Source of the DNA: Adiantum capillus-veneris | Taxonomy: Eukaryota > Streptophyta > Polypodiopsida > Polypodiales > Pteridaceae | Direction of reading: 5' to 3' | Length of the DNA stretch: 64,000 nt | NCBI GenBank assembly: GCA_014529385.2 | Contig: CM043960.1 | Location: 30,629,396-30,693,395, forward strand | Shown: piece by piece, positions 22,013 through 32,878 of the stretch | How the letters are laid out: each line of letters starts with the position of its first letter | Numbering within the stretch: the stretch's first letter is position 1 | The notes under the pieces: generated by a model | Database searches by the model: none | What the model was told of the DNA's origin: nothing | Seen by the model: the letters and a program-made list of their open reading frames with translations, nothing else | Made by a program: the position numbers and the translations under genes

Positions 22013-22864
22013 CTAACATAGGTTGATTGAAGTTGTGGCATCTAATCTCTTTGCCAGTAACATAGCAAACAATTTTTCTGAGACATATGTGGGGTTATTT
22101 TTCAAACTCACAGCTTCAACCACAAGCCGATAAGCAACGGGGACATCCAGACCTACTACTGGAACCCCTTGTGCGCTGGCCTTGTGGATTTTCTTGGCTG
22201 CGTCATCTTTCTTTAGATCTGCACTTATATATTCTGCAGTTGCCATAGTCGACTTCGGCTCATTTGGCATCTTGAAAGCATAAGCAATGTCATCTGGAGT
22301 TTCTGACACTTTCCTATCATATACTACAACGTTGCCTTCATCAGCATTGAAGGAATCAAGAACCTGCCAAATGATAGATGTGTTAAACTCAATTCTTGTG
22401 GCTTGCACAACCACATGCAAATCCCACTGTCGTAGCAATGCTTCAGCTTGATCGGTAAACACATACCGATGTATTTTACTATGGGGAATAAGTGGTAGAG
22501 AAGCTTTGATAGAATTGATAAGTGTCGAGGTTTTGTCTATAGTGTCCTACATCTCCTTCAACATTTTCCTTCTGCCCATACAAGGTGAAAACAATGACTC
22601 TGTAGAAGAAAAAGAAGACTTACTCGAATATTCAAATCTGTATCCAGGTGTATTTGGTAAAGACAGACAGTAATCGACAGTTGTTTCTGATGAAGAAGTT
22701 TGTGGTTGTAGTGAAGAGGCTTTGGAGCTTGGCGATGGCGAATGTGTAACAGCAGGCAAACGTCGTGCAGGAGACTTATGAGGAAAAATGCCTACTCGCC
22801 TTACTGTTATACGCGTTCGTGCCATAAAAGCTCCACTACTTACCTTTTCTAGAGTTCTGTGCAT
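22013..22864 (-). pseudogene. Accessory ORF N-terminal domain (minus-strand element)
   Basis: Two same-strand open pieces: 22547-22864 (Ser/Pro-rich start, basic TRITVRRVGIFPHK) and 22013-22462, a likely folded domain (AEALLRQWDLHVVVQATRIE, NVVVYDRKVSETPDDIAYAF, VPVAYRLVVEAVSLKN). A TAG separates them near 22546. It lies immediately 3' of integrase in the same orientation, fixing the place of the accessory ORF in this family as pol-then-ORF. Similarity to 5150-6253 is at the level of pattern (AYELLSTI / IWQVLDSF, then a V-V-x(5-6)-E...A-x-x-[LF]-[RK]-[LM]-P stretch), suggestive rather than proven. Confidence 0.55.
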
Positions 22865-22940
22865 TGTCTAATACTCTCCATGTTCTTTGAAATGATTATC
22901 ACAACAGTTCGACTGGCCCTTTTCCCCATAAAAACTGATA

Positions 22941-25060
22941 CTAGCTTTGACACTTTGATGATTCTGCGGTGGCTGACATGGTTTTGTCGTACTGAGACTT
23001 TTCTGACCCTTTCACTGGCTTTAGTACTGGTTGTACATGAAAAAGACTTAAAATAACTGATTCTAAATTTTCTTGTCCTTCAATTCCCAGAATACCAGTA
23101 TCCTTATTCCTGGAAGTCTCTTTGTCATCTGAATAATATAGCTTGATTTTGGCCCCATTATACACACCTGGCAGCAGTAATCCAGAGAAATCTTTCAGCC
23201 TTACTGTGCGGTTGGAAAACACCCAATCGACTTCATATAGACCAGCCCAAGCTATCTTTAAGTTTGGTTTCTTAGGACCCATTTTAGATTGATAGAGCAG
23301 AACCAAATCTCCTTTGTGAAACTCCCTAACTTGATACGTCTATCATGCCAATGTTTCCTTCTTTGCTAAACAATTTCTTGTTCCAGCATAGCCCTCTATC
23401 TTGGCTTGTCCAGCAGTTGTGTTAACTCCTCCAGTCTCTGTTTAAAATTGTGATTAAAATCCAATCCATACTCTACTGCCATCCGAAGACTAGGAATTAC
23501 AAATTCCATAGGCACGACATTTTCAGTGTCATACACCATTTCTGAATGGTGTTAGTCCAGTGGTGACCTTATAGGCTGTCCTATATGCCCACAGAGCGGT
23601 TTGGAGCTTCAAATCCCACTAGTGTGACTCCTTCTGCACAATCTTAATGAGAATGGTCTTGACAGTTTTGTTACTGCTCTCTGCATGCCCATTGCATCTA
23701 GGATAATATGGTGTTGATTTTTGAGGCTTTACTGAGAGACTTTCCATTAGAATGTCCATAGTATCATTTATAAAGTGTGTTCCTTAATCAGACACAATCT
23801 CCACAGGACATCCATAATGGTGGATAATATTTTCAAATAAAAATACAACAGTGGACTTCGCAGTGTTGTCGGGAAGAGCCTTAGTTTCCACCCATTTGGT
23901 GACATAACAAATCAATATATACCTATTCTTCCTTGGAGTAATTTTCTTGAATGGACCCATAAAATCCAGACCCCATTTCATAAATACACCCAGTAACTAG
24001 ACTGGAGTTAGAGGATTCATATCTGCTGCTGTGAGTCTGCTCATCCTTTGGCATATATCATAGGTTTTACAAAAGCTTTTGACGTTAGATATTAAAGTTT
24101 GCCACCACAATCTTCTTGTTTGTAATATCAGTAGAGAAATGTCCTCCAAAATCCCCATCATGTGCCTCAAAAATAACTTGCATTCTCCCTTCCATAGGCA
24201 CACATCTTCGAAGAACCCCATCAACTCCCAGTCTGTAGAGTGATCCACCAATGATGGTGAACTTCAAACTCTTAATGATCAGGGCCTTCTTCTGATTTTG
24301 AGTCCAATTTTTTGGGAATCCTCCCTTAGAAAGGAACTGATACACATCATACAACTCTGGATAAGTTATTTCCTCAACTGTCATCTGAAATAGTTCTGCA
24401 TCCATTGGCTCATCTCTCAAGGATGCCTCAGAGTAGGCATCCGTACTCCTGGATAGGAAATCAGCAACACAGTGGGTTTTACCGGGCTTATGAAAAGTAC
24501 AAAACTCAAATTCCATCACAAACATCATCCATCTTATCAGTCTATCTTGAATAATGACCTTATTAATCAAGAAAAATAATGCCCGATGATCCACATAAAA
24601 ATGAAATAGCTTGCCCAGCAAGAAATTTAGTAGCACTAAAAACCATTCCTAAGGCTTCTCTTTCAGTAGTGGTATATCCTTGTTCAGCCTGACTGAGTCT
24701 CCGACTGGCAAAATACACTGGATAATCAGTCCTCCCTTCTAGTTGAGCTAATGTCGCTCCCATTGCCAGTCTTGAAGCGTCTACATGTACATGAAAAATG
24801 ACATCCCAATTCGGTTGTCAAAGTACTGGCTTACTGATAATGGCATTCTTCAAATTTTGAAAGCTCTCCTCACATTCAACAGTCCAATTGAACTTGCTGT
24901 TCTTCTTTGTGAACTCATACAAAGGTAATGCCTGGGAAGCAAACTAATGCACAAATCTTCTATAGAAATTGATATATCCCAAGAAAAGCTTAGTTCTGAT
25001 GCATTGCGGGGCACCTTGGCCTGTTGGACACACTCCAAATTTCTTGGCTTTGTTTATTTA
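22941..25060 (-). pseudogene. Ty3/gypsy pol fragment: end of RT, RNase H, integrase
   Basis: Minus-strand reading from about 25060. RT thumb (FLGYINFYRRFVH). RNase H with Asp in HVHVDASRLAMGATLAQLEG, Glu in TTEREALGM, Asp in FYVDHRALFF and Asp in HCVADFLSR. Integrase H2C2 (AHDGDFGGHF, CKTYDICQRM). Core WGLDFMGPF; LICYVTKWVETK, where the first catalytic Asp seems replaced; IVSD followed by a stop at 23782-23784; and Glu in HAESSNK near 23.69 kb. C-terminal domain at 22941-23306 (LLYQSKMGPKKPNLKIAWAGLYEV). Frame changes are frequent. The 5' side is truncated near 25060 within RT. It is followed by the accessory ORF. Confidence 0.85.
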
Positions 25061-25557
25061 TTTTTTATCATTATTAAGTTAAAAGGCAAGAAAATTACTC
25101 AAAATTATTGATAATTATTTTAAATTGGCCAAATTTTTTTCAAAATTATTCCTCACAGTCATATGTACATACTCTCACTCTAGGTATCTTGCTCGTCCAA
25201 GTTTGTCAATATGGCTCAATAATGTTCCTGATAAGGGAAAAATTCTGCTAAAAATCAATAAAAAGAAAAATTTTAAACATCAAAACATACTTTATACATT
25301 GTATACATAATCTCTCATCATCATGAGATCTTACAATATGTTGTCCCATCTACGGTTACTCCCCCCTTCCCATTCTGAGTTGCCCGAGACAAAGGTTTGT
25401 GCGATGTGCATAGGCGCAAACAACGTGTCTATGCAATGCAAGGCCGTGAAATGTGTCCCTATCATGCTAATGGAAGAGATGCATTGGGTAATACAATTCT
25501 ATGAAAGATGTGGATACTAGACCAATTATTCAGTAGTTTATGTTGGCGATGTTTTAT
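25061..25557. other. Unassigned stretch between two minus-strand element fragments
   Basis: AT-rich 25060-25320, then a more GC-balanced piece with a short plus-strand frame (25323-25520, six Cys). No known domain; too short and isolated to call a gene. Confidence 0.3.
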
Positions 25558-26600
25558 CTACGTTGTGTTTTCTAAACAAAAGTTGTTGAAGACAAATCGC
25601 CCACACTTTGTGGTTAGTTTGGTGAGTATGATGGGTTGGTTGTTGATATAGCTTGGTCTAGCTTTAGGTACCCACTTTAAGATTATTTTTGGAGACTTGG
25701 AAGATGTTTGGAGGTTTGATGGTTTCTGTCTCCATTGCCATGTTGGTGCTTTGGTGGTTGTTGACTTGTCCGATTGGAATCTAGAAATCCATTTGTACCT
25801 AAGCCCAATGAAGCATTGATTTGTTGGTTGGATTTCCTCTACCATGTTGACTTTGGTTGAGGTGGTCTTGCTACTAGGAAATGATTGAATTTTTTACCCA
25901 AACTTACTTAGCCTTTTTTCTACGAGTGCTTGTAGATTGTTGCATTTGAATATTTGGATGTGGTTCTCCTATCGCCAATTCTCCTGACTAAGGCTGTATA
26001 TCGCAAATATGATTTTCTTTTGCCAAGGGTGTAACATAAGCTATTCTCTTGAGTTTGTACTTTAAAGTGTCGTCTTGCCATTTTGGAACCACCTTGTAAG
26101 TACGTATCCATGAAACTCCCAGGATGATTTTCTCATTGAGGTTTGTATCAGCCATGATGTGGGTAGTGGTTACCATTAATGTTAATTGAGACATTCGCTT
26201 GTCCCGAACTAAACATTGTTTCTTTGTTAGGTGCCTTTAGCTCAATCTTGGTTGGTTCGATCTTGGAGTTTGATAAGTTGAGTGGTATGTCAAATACCGC
26301 ATAGCATTAACATGTACCCCAATATCTATAAGTGCTCTTTCTATTGTTCCATCGGCTAGTGGGACATTGATCCTTACATCCATTCCTCCAAGCTAACTTT
26401 GTTTGATTTGGATTGTTGCGATAGGAGGAGAATGTGCTTCTACTTGCCATAGTGGAGCGGGATTTTGTCATTCTTTGTGCTTTAAAATCATCAACCGAGC
26501 TTCCTCCTATGCTTGTTCTTGAATTTCTTGAGCCTTTTGCTTTGTGTCCTTTTCTTTGTGTATCTTCTCCAATATTTCCACGGTGAGAGGTTGATGATAC
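25558..26600 (-). pseudogene. Retropepsin-like domain and tail downstream of integrase (family A)
   Basis: Minus-strand counterpart of 1591-2300. After the integrase C-terminus comes QEEARLMILKHKE (compare QEEARLWVLKREV near 1590), then INVPLADGTIERALIDIGVHVNAMRY with D-I-G at about 26318-26329, then KIILGVSWI at 26.11 kb. At 25.66-25.70 kb KWVPKARPSYI matches the tail motif. Asp and Gly of the active-site triad are present, but Thr/Ser is Ile. Frame breaks separate the parts. This second instance supports the order integrase, retropepsin-like, WVPK tail as a family feature. Confidence 0.65.
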
Positions 26601-26602
26601 TT

Positions 26603-27668
26603 TTATAGTCTGCATCCATTGATCCAGTTAAACATCACTTCTCCCTCCAATGTTGCAAGTTTTAAGGCACCACTTGGTGATGTGTCATTGGTCACAATTG
26701 GGCCATTACCTCGCTTTTTCAATTTCCTTGAGTGTTGCTTCAAGGTGTAGACTAATATATAGTTGCTCTTTTGAAACTCCTTGCTTATCACATGTTGATC
26801 ATGAAATTATTTCATCTTCCATTTTCGTGCGTAAATGGCTATAGCTGCCTTGAGTCTCATCTCATCTAACTGGGTTAGATGTTCCAACCTACCAGACAAC
26901 TTGTGTCGAGTTCAACCTAATTCGTGTGCAATACATAGTGCAGGAATCAAGAATTCCATGGTAGTATGTCACTTTTCCTGAACACCAGATTGAAAGGTGT
27001 CGTATGTTTTGGCGTATTATATGCTACCCGCTATGCCCATAAAATTGACTGTAGTTTTTTTCCCAATCCTCTCTTGATTTATTGACAATTTTTGTGAGCA
27101 TTGTGCAGAGAATTTGTTTGTGCTCTCAGCTTGTCTATTAGCTTGAGGTTGGTATGACGTTGACTTTGAATAAATCACCATAAATTATTACAATAGTAAG
27201 TGAATCATATCTTTGAGAAAATGAGTTCTTTAATCACTTACTAATTCAATTGAAAGGCCATATCTAGTGAAAATTTTCTCATACAAGAACTGTAATGTCG
27301 TTCTGGCATCGTTCTTTGGAGTTGTCTTAGATTCTACCCATTTGGTCAAGTAATGTGAGGCCAGTATGATGTATTGAGTGTATGTGTTTGATATATGTGA
27401 GGTCACTATGATGTATTGAGTGTATGTGTTTGATATATCAATAGTGAGATAGGTCCAACAAAACCTATCTCCCATTTGGAAAAAGCCCGTGCCCCCATCA
27501 TTGGTCTTAACAAAATTTCATCACATCGCATCGGTATTAATTTTTCATTGGCAATTATCACATCATTTGACAAAGTGCTCTGCATTTATGTACAGAGTAC
27601 GCCACCAGATTCCTGTAGGGAGTCTTTTATGATTTTCTTGATCGAAAAGTGACCTCCTATCGGTCTCT
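26603..27668 (-). pseudogene. Ty3/gypsy integrase fragment (family A)
   Basis: From 27668 downward: RPIGGHFSIKK and CDNCQ (H2C2), RPMMGARAFSKW, then 27230-27475 with ASHYLTKWVESK (catalytic Asp replaced by His) and IELVSD (second Asp). WA-stop-RVAYNTPKHTTPFNLVF follows near 27.05 kb, and the C-terminus VLVYTLKQHSRKLKKRGNGP and SGALKLATLEGEVMFNWING at 26603-26760. A 42 bp tandem duplication (ISNTYTQYII twice) disrupts the region before the first Asp. The element is cut on its 5' side by the family C LTR at 27664. Confidence 0.85.
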
Positions 27669-29216
27669 CATAAAAAATAATATATAATTCTCCCAAATGA
27701 TTTTCTCATGTTAAACTGATCATTTAATATGGGGAAGTACCAGAGGAGTAAAAGCTAGAATATTGGTAAGGCTTCCAAACCGGTCTCTGCAAGGATCCAA
27801 AGGAGGAAAAATAGGGATCCAAAGGGGGTACAATCTGCAAAAGAGCAATGTGCTTCAATGGGGCTTAAAATACCTAAGGTTCAGCTCCATTAATACTTCC
27901 ATATGCTAAGGTTCCTATATTTAATTCAATTGTCCAAAGGTCAAAGTAGGGGAAATTGGATGGTCATGGGAAGACTAAAAATTCTTCCCACATCCCTAGG
28001 AAGCAGGGGGCGAGCCCTTTTAGTAGGGGATAAAAGACAAACACACACACACTCCAAATCTCCCCCTTTACACAAAGGGAATATTGGACACATGTCAGAC
28101 TCCTAGGCCAGTTGCCCCCAACCTCCCCTCAAATCCTATTGGATGGCCATAGAGGTGGACCAATGATAATTAGGCTAGAGTAAAGTTAGTCTAATAAATT
28201 TAAAAAATTCTTGATAAAAGAACCCATAAAAATTAAGCTCCCTAGAAGACTACTGGACAGTCTAGCAAGGGGTCCAATGAACATCCAACAGCCCATTGGC
28301 TTGCCTGATTCCTATTGGCAAAAAGACTAAGAGGTCCAATGAGAGTTTAAATGAATTATTTAATTACCTAAATTTCTCACATAAGGGGAAAGGGGGACAC
28401 TTGTCAAAAGGCTATCAATTATGATTCTAGTTTGTGATTGGCTAAGCTTTATAGGAACCAATGGGAGGCCAACATGAGCAAAATAGCAAGAGGGGTCGAC
28501 CAAGATGAGAGAGAGGGTTGCATTTTACTCTAACACAATGCTACACACACACACAACTCATGTGTGCAAGAATAAACTCCATCTCCTTCTCCAAGCATTG
28601 AGAAGTAGAGGCCTACACCAACAACTCTTGGCTATGGAATGCAAATCCAACCAATAGCCAAGATTCAATGGCATGCTCATCTCCTCTACCATGATAATTA
28701 CTAAGCTAAGCTATGCTATTAGAGTGATTATGTGAGGAGAATACTTATTTCTTGTAAGGTACATCTTCTTCCTCTCAATCTATCATCATTCCCCGCTAGC
28801 TCTCACCATTTTTGAAGTTGTGTGAGGTCTTGGGAATGAGGCTAGGGACGCTAGGTGTGTTTTTCAAGCATAATTTAGTGCATGAAGCTTCCATCTTCAT
28901 TGTACCAGCTAGTTTTGTCAAGGAACACAAAGATTGTATTGTACCAAAGTCTCCTTTGATGGGAGAAGCTATAATACAAAGCCCTTATGGAGAGGGGACC
29001 GGCTCCATGTAAATCTGGTCCGCAACTGTTGTCAATTGTTCTATTTCTGTCTCTTTTCAAGTATTGTCAATGGAAAATTAGCTAGGTGTAAATTGCTATG
29101 TTGCTTTCTCAAATTAAGTACTCTCTCCATGCTCATTAAGAAATTTTTCTTAATGAAATGCTCACTATGTTATCAATTTCCGCTACACACAAGTTACTAG
29201 TGCATTAAATGTTACA
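27664..29216 (+). repeat. Family C 5' LTR, copy 1 (about 1.55 kb)
   Basis: Matches 55482-56728 plus 59498-59819 along its length. In copy 2 the ends are TGTCATAAAG and AATGTTACA; here the start has decayed to TCTCATAAAA. Followed after 1 bp by an initiator-Met primer site. It contains a short (CA) run at about 28032-28049 that is longer in copy 2. Confidence 0.85.
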
Positions 29217-29217
29217 T

Positions 29218-29229
29218 TGGTATTAGAGC
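29218..29229 (+). promoter_or_regulatory. Primer-binding site, initiator tRNA-Met, family C copy 1
   Basis: TGGTATTAGAGC, one transition from TGGTATCAGAGC in copy 2. Confidence 0.85.
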
Positions 29230-29560
29230 TATTGTTTTCTCTTTTCTTGCTCAAGAAGAGAGGTACTCAAGCTTGCTACAAATAGTTGGTGTTATTAATT
29301 GCAAAAGAGTAAGTAGAATAGGGATTTTTCATCCTTGAAGCACGCTTGATTTATGCATTTATTATTGAGCTATTAGAAGCTTGACAAGAACCGGTGCTGT
29401 CTTGGATCTATTGAACCCTCTCTGCTATTCCTTGCAATTAATAATATTGAGCCATGGGTATAGATGCTTGAGTGATTATCTTTGAAGGTAAAGAGGAGTA
29501 GCAACTAGGGCTTGAAGTGCCAAAGTAATAAGTAAGAATTTACACCTAAAATTTTCTAGT
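29230..29560 (+). other. Family C leader, copy 1
   Basis: Short untranslated leader matching 59833-60213, except that copy 2 carries about 50 extra bases near 59960-60010. No gene. Confidence 0.7.
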
Positions 29561-30376
29561 ATGCCTGACAAGGGAAAATAGATTGAAATGAATGTTGATA
29601 GCTTTGATTTTGCTAATGAAAGAGCAACTAATGATGCCCCTATGCTTGTAAACTATCTTGTTTCTAGGCTTCAACAAGCCTTGGGCAACCCATCCCTCTA
29701 AGGTGAAGTGCTACAACAATTGCGCACCCATGGTATTCTACAAACTCCCCACCAAGAAGAGAGAGTACCTAGGAAAGCTCCTGGTTAGACTTCCAAAAGA
29801 GGAATCTCTCCAATAAGGGAAGAAGGAGGATCTGTACGAAAGGCTAAAAAATTTACTACTTGATGACGCATCTCCCTCTCAAAGGAGAACCCAAGTTCAA
29901 TGGTAGAGCCCCCACCGAAATAACGAGAAAAAGGTGAGTGTCCTACCACCTCGGTGGAGATGGCTCCACAAAAACAACCGGCAAAACACTCTCCAACACC
30001 TACTAAACGGAGAAGACCATCACATCCTTCTCTACTCCATAATTCAAAGAGGGAGAGAGAAAACAAGAGAAAAAAAAAGGCAAGCAAGAGGTCACCCTCT
30101 TCTCCATGTTCCTCATTCTCTTCCTCTTGTGAAAAAAGTGATGGTGCGGACAAGGAGGAACAAGGGAAGAAAAAGGCAAGAAAGAGGTCACCCTCTTCTC
30201 CATCCTCCTCATACTCTTCCTCTTCTGAAGAAAGTGATGGTGCATCTCTTGAACCACCTAAAAGAAGAGGCCATAGGAAATCCTATGCCGTCTGGAAGAG
30301 GTCGTCCAAGCTCAAAAAGTTCAAAGAGGGAGGAAAGAACATCTCTTTTCTTACCTACAATGGCACTTTTGGTGCT
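29561..30376 (+). pseudogene. Family C gag, N-terminal part, copy 1
   Basis: Starts at ATG 29561 (PDKGK then a stop, where copy 2 has SDKGKEIEINVDSF). It encodes NYLVSRLQQALGNPSL and a repeated Ser/acidic block (RKRSPSSPSSSYSSSSEESD and a diverged first copy), then RRGHRKSYAVWKRSSKLKKF and ISFLTYNGTFGA. Stops and frame changes make it dead. At 30376 similarity to copy 2 ends abruptly, so the rest of gag is missing. This copy is also the empty site for the MITE-like insertion in copy 2. Confidence 0.75.
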
Positions 30377-31107
30377 TCCCTTTTCTTACACTGGTATCAG
30401 AGCTTGTGTCTATTTTGGGAAAGGGGAAAGGGCGTGGTGCTTTCTAGCCACTCAAGGCTTGCATGTCGGGGTCTTACATAGTGGGGATCACCCCTTAGCA
30501 AGGTTGTCGATGAAGACGCAGCCCGTGGGCACGCGACCTTGGCAAGGGAGGGACACCGGGTGTAGGAGCACCAAAACGCAGGCGCACGGGCTCATTAGCG
30601 GTGCAAGGCTATGCTGGGAGTTTTACGACACAGGGTCGAAGCCCCTCGGGCTTCGCATCGACCACCCCAGGCTCTCAAAGCCTCTGCACGTTGCCCGTTT
30701 GGCTCCATAGCCCACTGTGAGTTTCTTTTCCCACTTAAAGGGCACCCACCCCCTTAGGGGTAGTGTCCATACACAACAATTTTAATATTAAAGGGTGGTA
30801 CCCACAGTGGGTACCCCACCCCCGCCCTACTCCACTATGTGCGAGTACGGCAAGGCCGGGCTAGGCGGCACCAACGAATCCGGCACGCATTTCGACAACA
30901 ATTTCCTGCATATTACGCAGAAACTCAAAAATTTCAAGGCAAGCAATTTGGCGAAGTTGCAGTACAAGTTTTTGTTGGCATCAATTACCACTTTCAAGCC
31001 TAATTGATTCAACTATCAAGAGCTAGCAGAATTCCATATACGGCGGACAATTCAAATCATTTTTCACCGGACTACTCTCAATTTTGACGGAGTTAGCAAG
31101 GCTTCTA
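30377..31107. other. Foreign, GC-richer segment with primer-site-like sequence and hairpins
   Basis: Begins tcccttttcttacac then TGGTATCAGAGC (30392-30403), which looks like an LTR end plus initiator-Met primer site of another element. 30480-30720 is GC-rich, with a perfect hairpin CGAAGCCC-ctc-GGGCTTCG (30637-30655). ggtacccacagtgggtacc near 30796 is a further palindrome. 30840-30880 (acggcaaggccgggctaggcgg) resembles the start of the chromovirus LTR at 37480-37525, so a piece of its 5' LTR may survive here. No gene recognised. Confidence 0.4.
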
Positions 31108-31524
31108 TACTTTGCGAGTCATTAGGAGATTTCGGAGGTCTTTTGGAGGGCCTTTTGGAAGAGAGAGGAAAATAAGCTCCTCCAATGAGAGAAGAGCCTA
31201 CGTTACGTAGAAAAATAGATTGATATTAACAAAAATATAAAAGGTGTCCCTCTCCTCATTTAATAATCTAGTGGTCCTTGAAGACGATCACTCTCTTTCA
31301 TTTAATGCGAGCACCTTTTTCAGAAGGTAGATGCGGTGCATTTGATACGGCTTACGTCATCACTAGAATTCAAAAAGTTACAAAACTATCAAGTGGTGGA
31401 AGATTTTGAAACTTTTGATACTGTCAATGTGTCCGGAACGCCCAAATATCCTAGAAATGAATGTCCAATTGCCTAGCTCCGACATCCAAAGAGGCAAAGA
31501 ATGTCAAAAACCCCTAAAAAAACA

Positions 31525-31592
31525 TTTTACTAACGGCGCGCGAGGGGGCATTCCAAAATTTTGGAATGCCTCATCGCGCGCCGTTAGTAAAA
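31525..31592. repeat. 68 bp near-perfect palindrome in foldback arm
   Basis: Two 34 bp arms meet without a loop at 31558/31559, with two mismatched pairs. Arms start TTTTACTAACGGCGCGCGAG. A diverged version lies in the other arm at 32355-32425, with GTACTAACGG at its end. Confidence 0.9.
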
Positions 31593-31724
31593 AGCCCCTT
31601 TTTTCCTCTTTTAGAGAGCTTTTTGAGAGAAAAATGTCAAAAAATCTCTAAAAAGGCCTCCATCTATCACATAGGTTTTTTCTTCATCATCTTAGCCTTA
31701 GAGATCATAATTCGGGTCTATAAG

Positions 31725-31920
31725 AGTGAGCACACACACCCATTGTTACAATTCTACAAAGTGCATTTTGATCACACACAGAGACAGACAAATATAACAT
31801 ACACACAAACACACAGAGACACAAATATAACATACACACACACACACAGACACACACACTCACAAACACACAGACACACAAATATAACATACACACACAC
31901 ACACACACAAACACAAAGAG

Positions 31921-31959
<39 letters not shown>
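31725..31959. repeat. CA-rich then (CT)n microsatellite
   Basis: Imperfect cacacaca with repeated acaaatataacat interruptions (three occurrences), then an uninterrupted CT run at 31922-31958. Long apparent open frames here are artefacts of the repeat. Confidence 0.9.
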
Positions 31960-31960
<1 letters not shown>

Positions 31961-32083
31961 CTATAGACGCGCGTAGAGAGGCACAACCGGTGTGCATGTC
32001 TCTATGCGCGCCTTTAGTATTGTGCATCCACCAGTGTATGTGTTTATGTGTGAGTGTTATAGAGAGAGGAAGTAAGGCGGGGG

Positions 32084-32228
32084 AAAGAGAGAGAGAGAGA
32101 GAGTCTTTCTGTTACCTTATACTAACAGCGCGAGGAGGTGTTTTTTGAGGTCAAAACATGCTCCACGTGCGCCGTTAGGAATGGGAGTCTCTCACTCTCT
32201 CTCTCTTTAAATATGCTAAGCTATAGAA

Positions 32229-32275
<47 letters not shown>
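32084..32275. repeat. (GA)n microsatellites
   Basis: GA runs at 32084-32102 and 32229-32275, inside the foldback element's centre. Confidence 0.85.
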
Positions 32276-32276
<1 letters not shown>

Positions 32277-32878
32277 GAGCATGGTGCAAAAGTACAATAG
32301 AGAAACATGGGTAGGCTTTCTTGAAAGATAATTGTCCAAAAATCACTAAAAGAAGCTTTGTACTAACGGTGCGCAGAGGGGCATTCTAGCATTTTAGAAT
32401 GCCTCCTCGCGCGCCTTAAGTAAAAAGCCCATTTTTTGGGGTTTTTTGACATTTTTTGCCTCTCCGGATGTCGGAATGAGACAAGTAGACATTCGTTTTT
32501 AGGGTATTTTGGCGTTCCGGACGCATTGGTGGTGTCAAAAGCCTCAAAATCTATCACTATTTGACAGTTTGTGACTTTTCAACTTTCAGTGATGACGTAA
32601 GCTGCCTTGAATGCGCCGCACCTGCCTCCTGAAAAAGACGCTCACATTAAATAAAAAAGTGACCGTTTTCAAGGACGATTGGGAATATAATTCTACTTTT
32701 TAAAGTGTCTGGTTGTCCTTTTGGACGTACTCACAAGGTGCAAATGCATTTTAAAAAAAGTTTCTAGAGAGAGAAATACAATTTCTTACAAGGCCCTCCA
32801 AATGACCTCCGAAATTTTCTAATGGCTCTTAATATCATGTATTTTTTCTGAGTACTTCTTTCACCGCACTGTGTAGCC

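Larger units (their letters stand above)
31108..32838. mobile_element. Foldback (long inverted-repeat) element, 1.73 kb
   Basis: 31108-31600 and 32330-32838 are diverged reverse complements of each other over about 480 bp. Shared landmarks in the same order are atttcggaggtc, tttaatg(c/t)gagc, gcttacgtcatcact, gtccggaacgcc, ccgacatcc and the ggcgcgcgag palindrome. The centre (31600-32330) holds CA and CT/GA microsatellites and further short inverted repeats built on CGCGC ends. No transposase is encoded, so it would be non-autonomous. I could not fix a target-site duplication. The DNA-transposon superfamily is undecided. Confidence 0.75.

Noticed and set aside
25323..25520. Small Cys-containing host protein
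   Set aside because: Only 65 codons, no signal peptide, no conserved Cys spacing, and surrounded by dead element DNA.
29934..30710. 258-codon plus-strand open frame
   Set aside because: It is out of frame with the gag homology (the matching frame is 29954 onward) and crosses the junction at 30376; no domain is seen.
30795..31012. Overlapping plus and minus frames near GTGGGTACCC palindrome
   Set aside because: Short, overlapping on opposite strands, and located at an element junction; no recognisable product.
31705..31986. Long open frames on both strands across CA/CT tracts
   Set aside because: Dinucleotide repeats lack stops in several frames; translations are pure Arg-Glu or Leu-Ser or Val-Cys strings. 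The same applies at 38147-38443, 39987-40203 and 40404-40599.
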